The notes under the pieces are model-generated. The model ran no database searches, was not told the DNA's origin, and saw nothing but the letters and a program-made list of their open reading frames with translations. From positions 1 to 8,014 of the forward strand of contig JBNJDQ010000111.1 of assembly GCA_051745065.1 (NCBI GenBank): DNA of 8,014 nucleotides, given 5' to 3'. The DNA is from Chitinivibrio sp051745065 (GTDB lineage: Bacteria; Fibrobacterota; Chitinivibrionia; Chitinivibrionales; Chitinivibrionaceae). The first letter of the stretch is position 1, and each line of letters starts with the position of its first letter. Shown one piece after another: positions 5,670-8,014 of the stretch. A program made the translations under genes and the position numbers.

Positions 5670-7541
5670 ATGGAATTGATTGAATACTGGCATCTCTTAT
5701 GCCGCAGAAAATGGGTGATTCTTGTGGCCCTGATTCTTTCCGGCGGCCTGGGAGCGGCCTGGGTCTATTACGCTTCGCCGCAGTACGAGGCGCGCGGTAA
5801 ACTCCTTTTTACCGAGGATGACGGTCTGGGAGGAAGCCTGGGGTTGGGCGGTTCATCGGGAATGCTGCTCTCGGCAATTGGCCGGAAGTCGGATCCTCTT
5901 ACGACACAGCTGGAAATGATCCAGACCCGTCCGGTGCTGCAGGAAACCATCGAAAAATGCTCCCTGCAGACCGATTCCGGCGCCCTTTTGCGGCCGGCGG
6001 ATCTGCGGGAGCAACTGTCTCTTTCTGTTGTTACCAATACCAACATCATTCAGCTGAGTTGTAGAAACAGTGCGCCGGACCGGGCCGCAGCAATCCTTGA
6101 TACCCTGATGGCGGTGTACATTCGGCATAACCGGCGGCTGAACCGGGAAAGTGCCCGTTCAGCCAGGGTGTTTATCGAGGAGCAGCTGACGGAGCAGAAA
6201 CAGAAACTGGATTCGGCTGAAGCACGTCTTGTGCGCTATAAAAATGAGATCGGCATTGTTTCCCTTGAGGCTGAGACGCAGGTGAAGATTACCAGCCTTG
6301 CCGAACTGCGCACGGAACTGATGCAGATAGAAACCGTTCTGCGTGGTCTGCAGGCGGAGAAAAATAATGTTGAGGCCAAGCTTGGACAAAGCGGAGCCCG
6401 CAACAGCTCTCTTTATTCCATCTGGCGCAGCCGGCTGGAGGAGGTGAACACGCAGATTGCCAATGCCCGGGCCCGGCGCCGCGGTCTGGGGGAGGCGGTT
6501 CGTGATAAAGGGATTGATCTTAACAGTATTCCCGAAAAAGAGATTGAGTATGCAAATCTCATGCGGGATCGTGAAATTGCCCAGAATATTTACGAAAAGC
6601 TTCTGGAAAACTACGACCGTCTCCGTATTCAGGAGGCATCCAGTGTTTCCAGCGCCCGGGTGATTGAGCCGGCTGAAAGCGGTGCCCACCCTGTGGCGCC
6701 GAATAAAAAGAAACTGCTGGCCCTGGCCCTGATTGCCGGTGGAATGCTTGGTTTCGGTATTGCTCTGCTGCAGGAGTATCTGGATGACACTCCCCACTCA
6801 GTGGACGAAGTGGAGAAGTTACTGGATACCTCCGTGCTGTGTACAATTCCCTATCAGAAAAAACTTCCATCTGACTTTATCCGCAGTGAAAATCAGTCCC
6901 TTCCGGCGGAAGCTCTGCGTATCGCCCATACCAATCTCAAGTTCAGTCCTCACCTGCGTGCAGAGGGGAATGCCCTCCTTGTGACCAGTTCTCAGCCCGG
7001 CGAAGGCAAATCGACCCTTTCCGTGAATCTGGGCATGGTCTATGCCGAAATGGGGGCACGCACCTGTGTGGTCAATCTTGATATGCGCCGTCCCTCCTTT
7101 CATACGGTTGTTGACAGGAAATTTGGCGCAGGCATGACGGATTATCTCATTGGCGAAGCCACGCGGGAAGAAATCAGTTATACGGACTGCTTTGAAAATC
7201 TCACTATTATTCCCGCGGGCAGTGTGCCGCCCAATCCGACGGTGCTCATTGCTTCAAAGGGGCTTCTGGATTTTATCGATGAACTGCGCCGTGATTTTGA
7301 TATGCTGATCATCGATACGCCCCCGGTGACCATGGTGTCGGAAACCCTTGAGGTTGCCCGCCATGTAAACGGTATTATTGAAGTCGTGGATCTCTCCGCT
7401 GCATCAAAGCGGCGGGTGCAGTCCATGGGGCGCATCTTTGCACAGAAAGATCTTCCCCTTCTCGGTATTATTATCAATAAGGCGGGGAAAAACGGGAGTC
7501 GGTATCAGTATGATTTTGCGGAGTATCTCGCTGAATCCTGA
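5670..7541 (+). CDS. wzc: Wzc-type polysaccharide co-polymerase with BY-kinase domain
   Basis: This 623-residue inner-membrane protein is expected to control polymer chain length and phosphorylate itself on tyrosine. The Wzz domain starts at residue 1, with TM1 at about 15-35. A periplasmic coiled coil spans about 155-240. A GNVR-like region with EKEIEYANLMRDREIAQNIY lies at 289-308. A short proline-containing stretch precedes TM2 (348-367). The cytoplasmic kinase has Walker A GEGKST at 444-449 (Lys447), Walker A' VVNLDMRRP at 467-475 and Walker B MLIIDTPP at 545-552 (Asp549). The tail has only three tyrosines (612, 614, 619). In Walker A' the usual first Asp is Asn469. The oligomerisation motif EX2RX2R reads EALRIAH, with His420 in place of the second Arg. 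Full length is normal for the fusion class. It follows the SLBB gene with a 3-base gap. Confidence 0.93.
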   Translation: MELIEYWHLLCRRKWVILVALILSGGLGAAWVYYASPQYEARGKLLFTEDDGLGGSLGLGGSSGMLLSAIGRKSDPLTTQLEMIQTRPVLQETIEKCSLQTDSGALLRPADLREQLSLSVVTNTNIIQLSCRNSAPDRAAAILDTLMAVYIRHNRRLNRESARSARVFIEEQLTEQKQKLDSAEARLVRYKNEIGIVSLEAETQVKITSLAELRTELMQIETVLRGLQAEKNNVEAKLGQSGARNSSLYSIWRSRLEEVNTQIANARARRRGLGEAVRDKGIDLNSIPEKEIEYANLMRDREIAQNIYEKLLENYDRLRIQEASSVSSARVIEPAESGAHPVAPNKKKLLALALIAGGMLGFGIALLQEYLDDTPHSVDEVEKLLDTSVLCTIPYQKKLPSDFIRSENQSLPAEALRIAHTNLKFSPHLRAEGNALLVTSSQPGEGKSTLSVNLGMVYAEMGARTCVVNLDMRRPSFHTVVDRKFGAGMTDYLIGEATREEISYTDCFENLTIIPAGSVPPNPTVLIASKGLLDFIDELRRDFDMLIIDTPPVTMVSETLEVARHVNGIIEVVDLSAASKRRVQSMGRIFAQKDLPLLGIIINKAGKNGSRYQYDFAEYLAES

Positions 7542-7568
7542 GGCCTGATCCGTCCCGGATGACGGCCT
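7541..7568 (+). repeat. Imperfect hairpin at the kinase stop codon
   Basis: AGGCC (7541-7545) pairs with GGCCT (7564-7568), and ATCCG (7548-7552) pairs with CGGAT (7556-7560) around a 3-base loop, leaving a small internal loop of 2 and 3 bases. The first base is the last base of the kinase TGA. No T-run follows, so this is not a classic terminator. It may protect the 3' end of the message or help the next hairpin. Confidence 0.5.
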
Positions 7569-7591
7569 GCAATGATCTCCACAGTGCAGCA

Positions 7592-7633
7592 GGAGCCGGT
7601 CGAAAACGGCCGACTCCATTGTCTTTCTATTCC
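7592..7633 (+). terminator. Probable terminator of the export/kinase operon
   Basis: GGAGCCGGTCG (7592-7602) and CGGCCGACTCC (7607-7617) form an 11-bp stem with one mismatch and one G-T pair around an AAAA loop. The plus strand then continues with a T-rich stretch, ATTGTCTTTCTATTCC. This is a weaker U-tract than usual. It lies between two convergent genes, where a terminator is expected. Read from the other strand it has no T-run. Confidence 0.55.
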
Positions 7634-8014
7634 GTCAGTTCGATGGAGGTGCGAAATGATGTAAAATCAGATTCGTATTTTTCTTCATAGAGGGAATCAA
7701 TGCATTTGAAATCCAGCATCATGGTTTTGCCCGCGTGGACAGCAATGTATTCTTCGCGGCGCATGGTTGCATTGTTTTCGTCAAAGGTTGCAACAATCTT
7801 TGTTGTGGAAATATCCGTGTTTTCAAGGGTGGTGTTCAGGGCGGAGTCGATAATCTCTCCCGTGTCTTCGTATTCTTCGAGATGATCCTCGTAGGCATCT
7901 TCCACTTTGACATTGGTGCCTTCATAGATCCGCACGGATATAAATCCTCCTTCTTCCGCCTGGTGCGAAAAAAGAACCGTCTCATCGCCGTTGACGGTGG
8001 TGTCCAGGGCGCTG
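7627..8014 (-). CDS. C-terminal part of a PsbP/DcrB-like protein (truncated by window edge)
   Basis: The frame stays open to the right end of the window, so at least 128 C-terminal residues are visible and the true start is outside; an in-frame GTG at 7935 is not a credible start. The last 100 residues have the pattern of PsbP/DcrB-like lipoprotein domains. An acidic helix-like stretch rich in Glu, Asp and Tyr comes first. Next is a strand ending in Arg-Arg-Glu-Glu-Tyr, then HAGKTMMLDFKC, and finally YEEKYESDFTSFRTSIEL, resembling the usual 'y..kyk.dFe.i..Sf.l' ending. Such proteins are usually periplasmic or membrane-attached, but the N-terminus cannot be checked. The residues SAL(D/N)TT occur twice, 56 codons apart. 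It converges on the kinase gene and is probably not part of the polysaccharide operon. Function is unknown. Confidence 0.7.
   Translation of the reverse strand, partial: SALDTTVNGDETVLFSHQAEEGGFISVRIYEGTNVKVEDAYEDHLEEYEDTGEIIDSALNTTLENTDISTTKIVATFDENNATMRREEYIAVHAGKTMMLDFKCIDSLYEEKYESDFTSFRTSIELTE

Noticed and set aside
6159..6797. Long minus-strand open frame (212 codons) inside the kinase gene
   Set aside because: It lies wholly within the coiled-coil and GNVR coding region of the Wzc-type gene, which has clear family motifs. The antisense product has no recognisable motif, and long antisense frames are common in such sequence.
1..8014. CRISPR array, tRNA, rRNA, insertion sequence ends or attachment sites
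   Set aside because: I saw no regularly spaced repeats, cloverleaf sequence, conserved rRNA stretch or terminal inverted repeats with a transposase.

Overview
The window is a small cell-surface polysaccharide locus from a Gram-negative (diderm) bacterium of moderate GC content. The diderm assignment rests on two predicted outer-membrane beta-barrel proteins, an OmpA-type peptidoglycan-binding domain, an SLBB-type export protein and a Wzc-type co-polymerase/kinase. The OmpA-like protein combines a barrel, a thrombospondin-3-like acidic calcium-binding segment and a Thr-Asp-Thr-Val repeat linker. That style is common in the Fibrobacterota/FCB part of the tree, but this placement is only a guess.

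Layout. Positions 1-374 hold one open + strand frame of doubtful coding status, whose stop overlaps the stop of the next gene. At 375-1121 (-) is a small secreted, probably outer-membrane barrel protein of unknown function. A strong intrinsic terminator at 1178-1212 (-) separates it from the OmpA-like gene at 1234-2796 (-). That gene lies 33 bases downstream of a WcaJ-type priming glycosylphosphotransferase at 2830-4197 (-), so the two probably form one leftward transcript. A 233-base divergent regulatory region (4198-4430) follows, with a good sigma70-like promoter for the rightward genes. These are an SLBB-domain export protein (4431-5666) and a Wzz-BY-kinase fusion (5670-7541), separated by 3 bases. 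Two hairpins close the rightward operon (7541-7617). A gene on the opposite strand, truncated by the right edge (7627-8014), encodes a protein ending in a PsbP/DcrB-like segment.

How the genes fit together. The priming transferase would load the first hexose-1-phosphate onto undecaprenyl phosphate at the inner membrane. The Wzz-kinase would set chain length and cycle through tyrosine phosphorylation. The SLBB protein would carry polymer across the periplasm and outer membrane. The OmpA-like barrel could tie the envelope to peptidoglycan nearby. No flippase, polymerase or additional glycosyltransferase is present, so the rest of the pathway must lie elsewhere.

I found no clearly undescribed system. 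The most interesting points are changes at conserved BY-kinase positions (Walker A' first Asp to Asn, altered EX2RX2R motif, short tyrosine tail), an export protein that appears to be built only of SLBB repeats, and the pairing of the priming transferase with an OmpA/TSP3 barrel protein.
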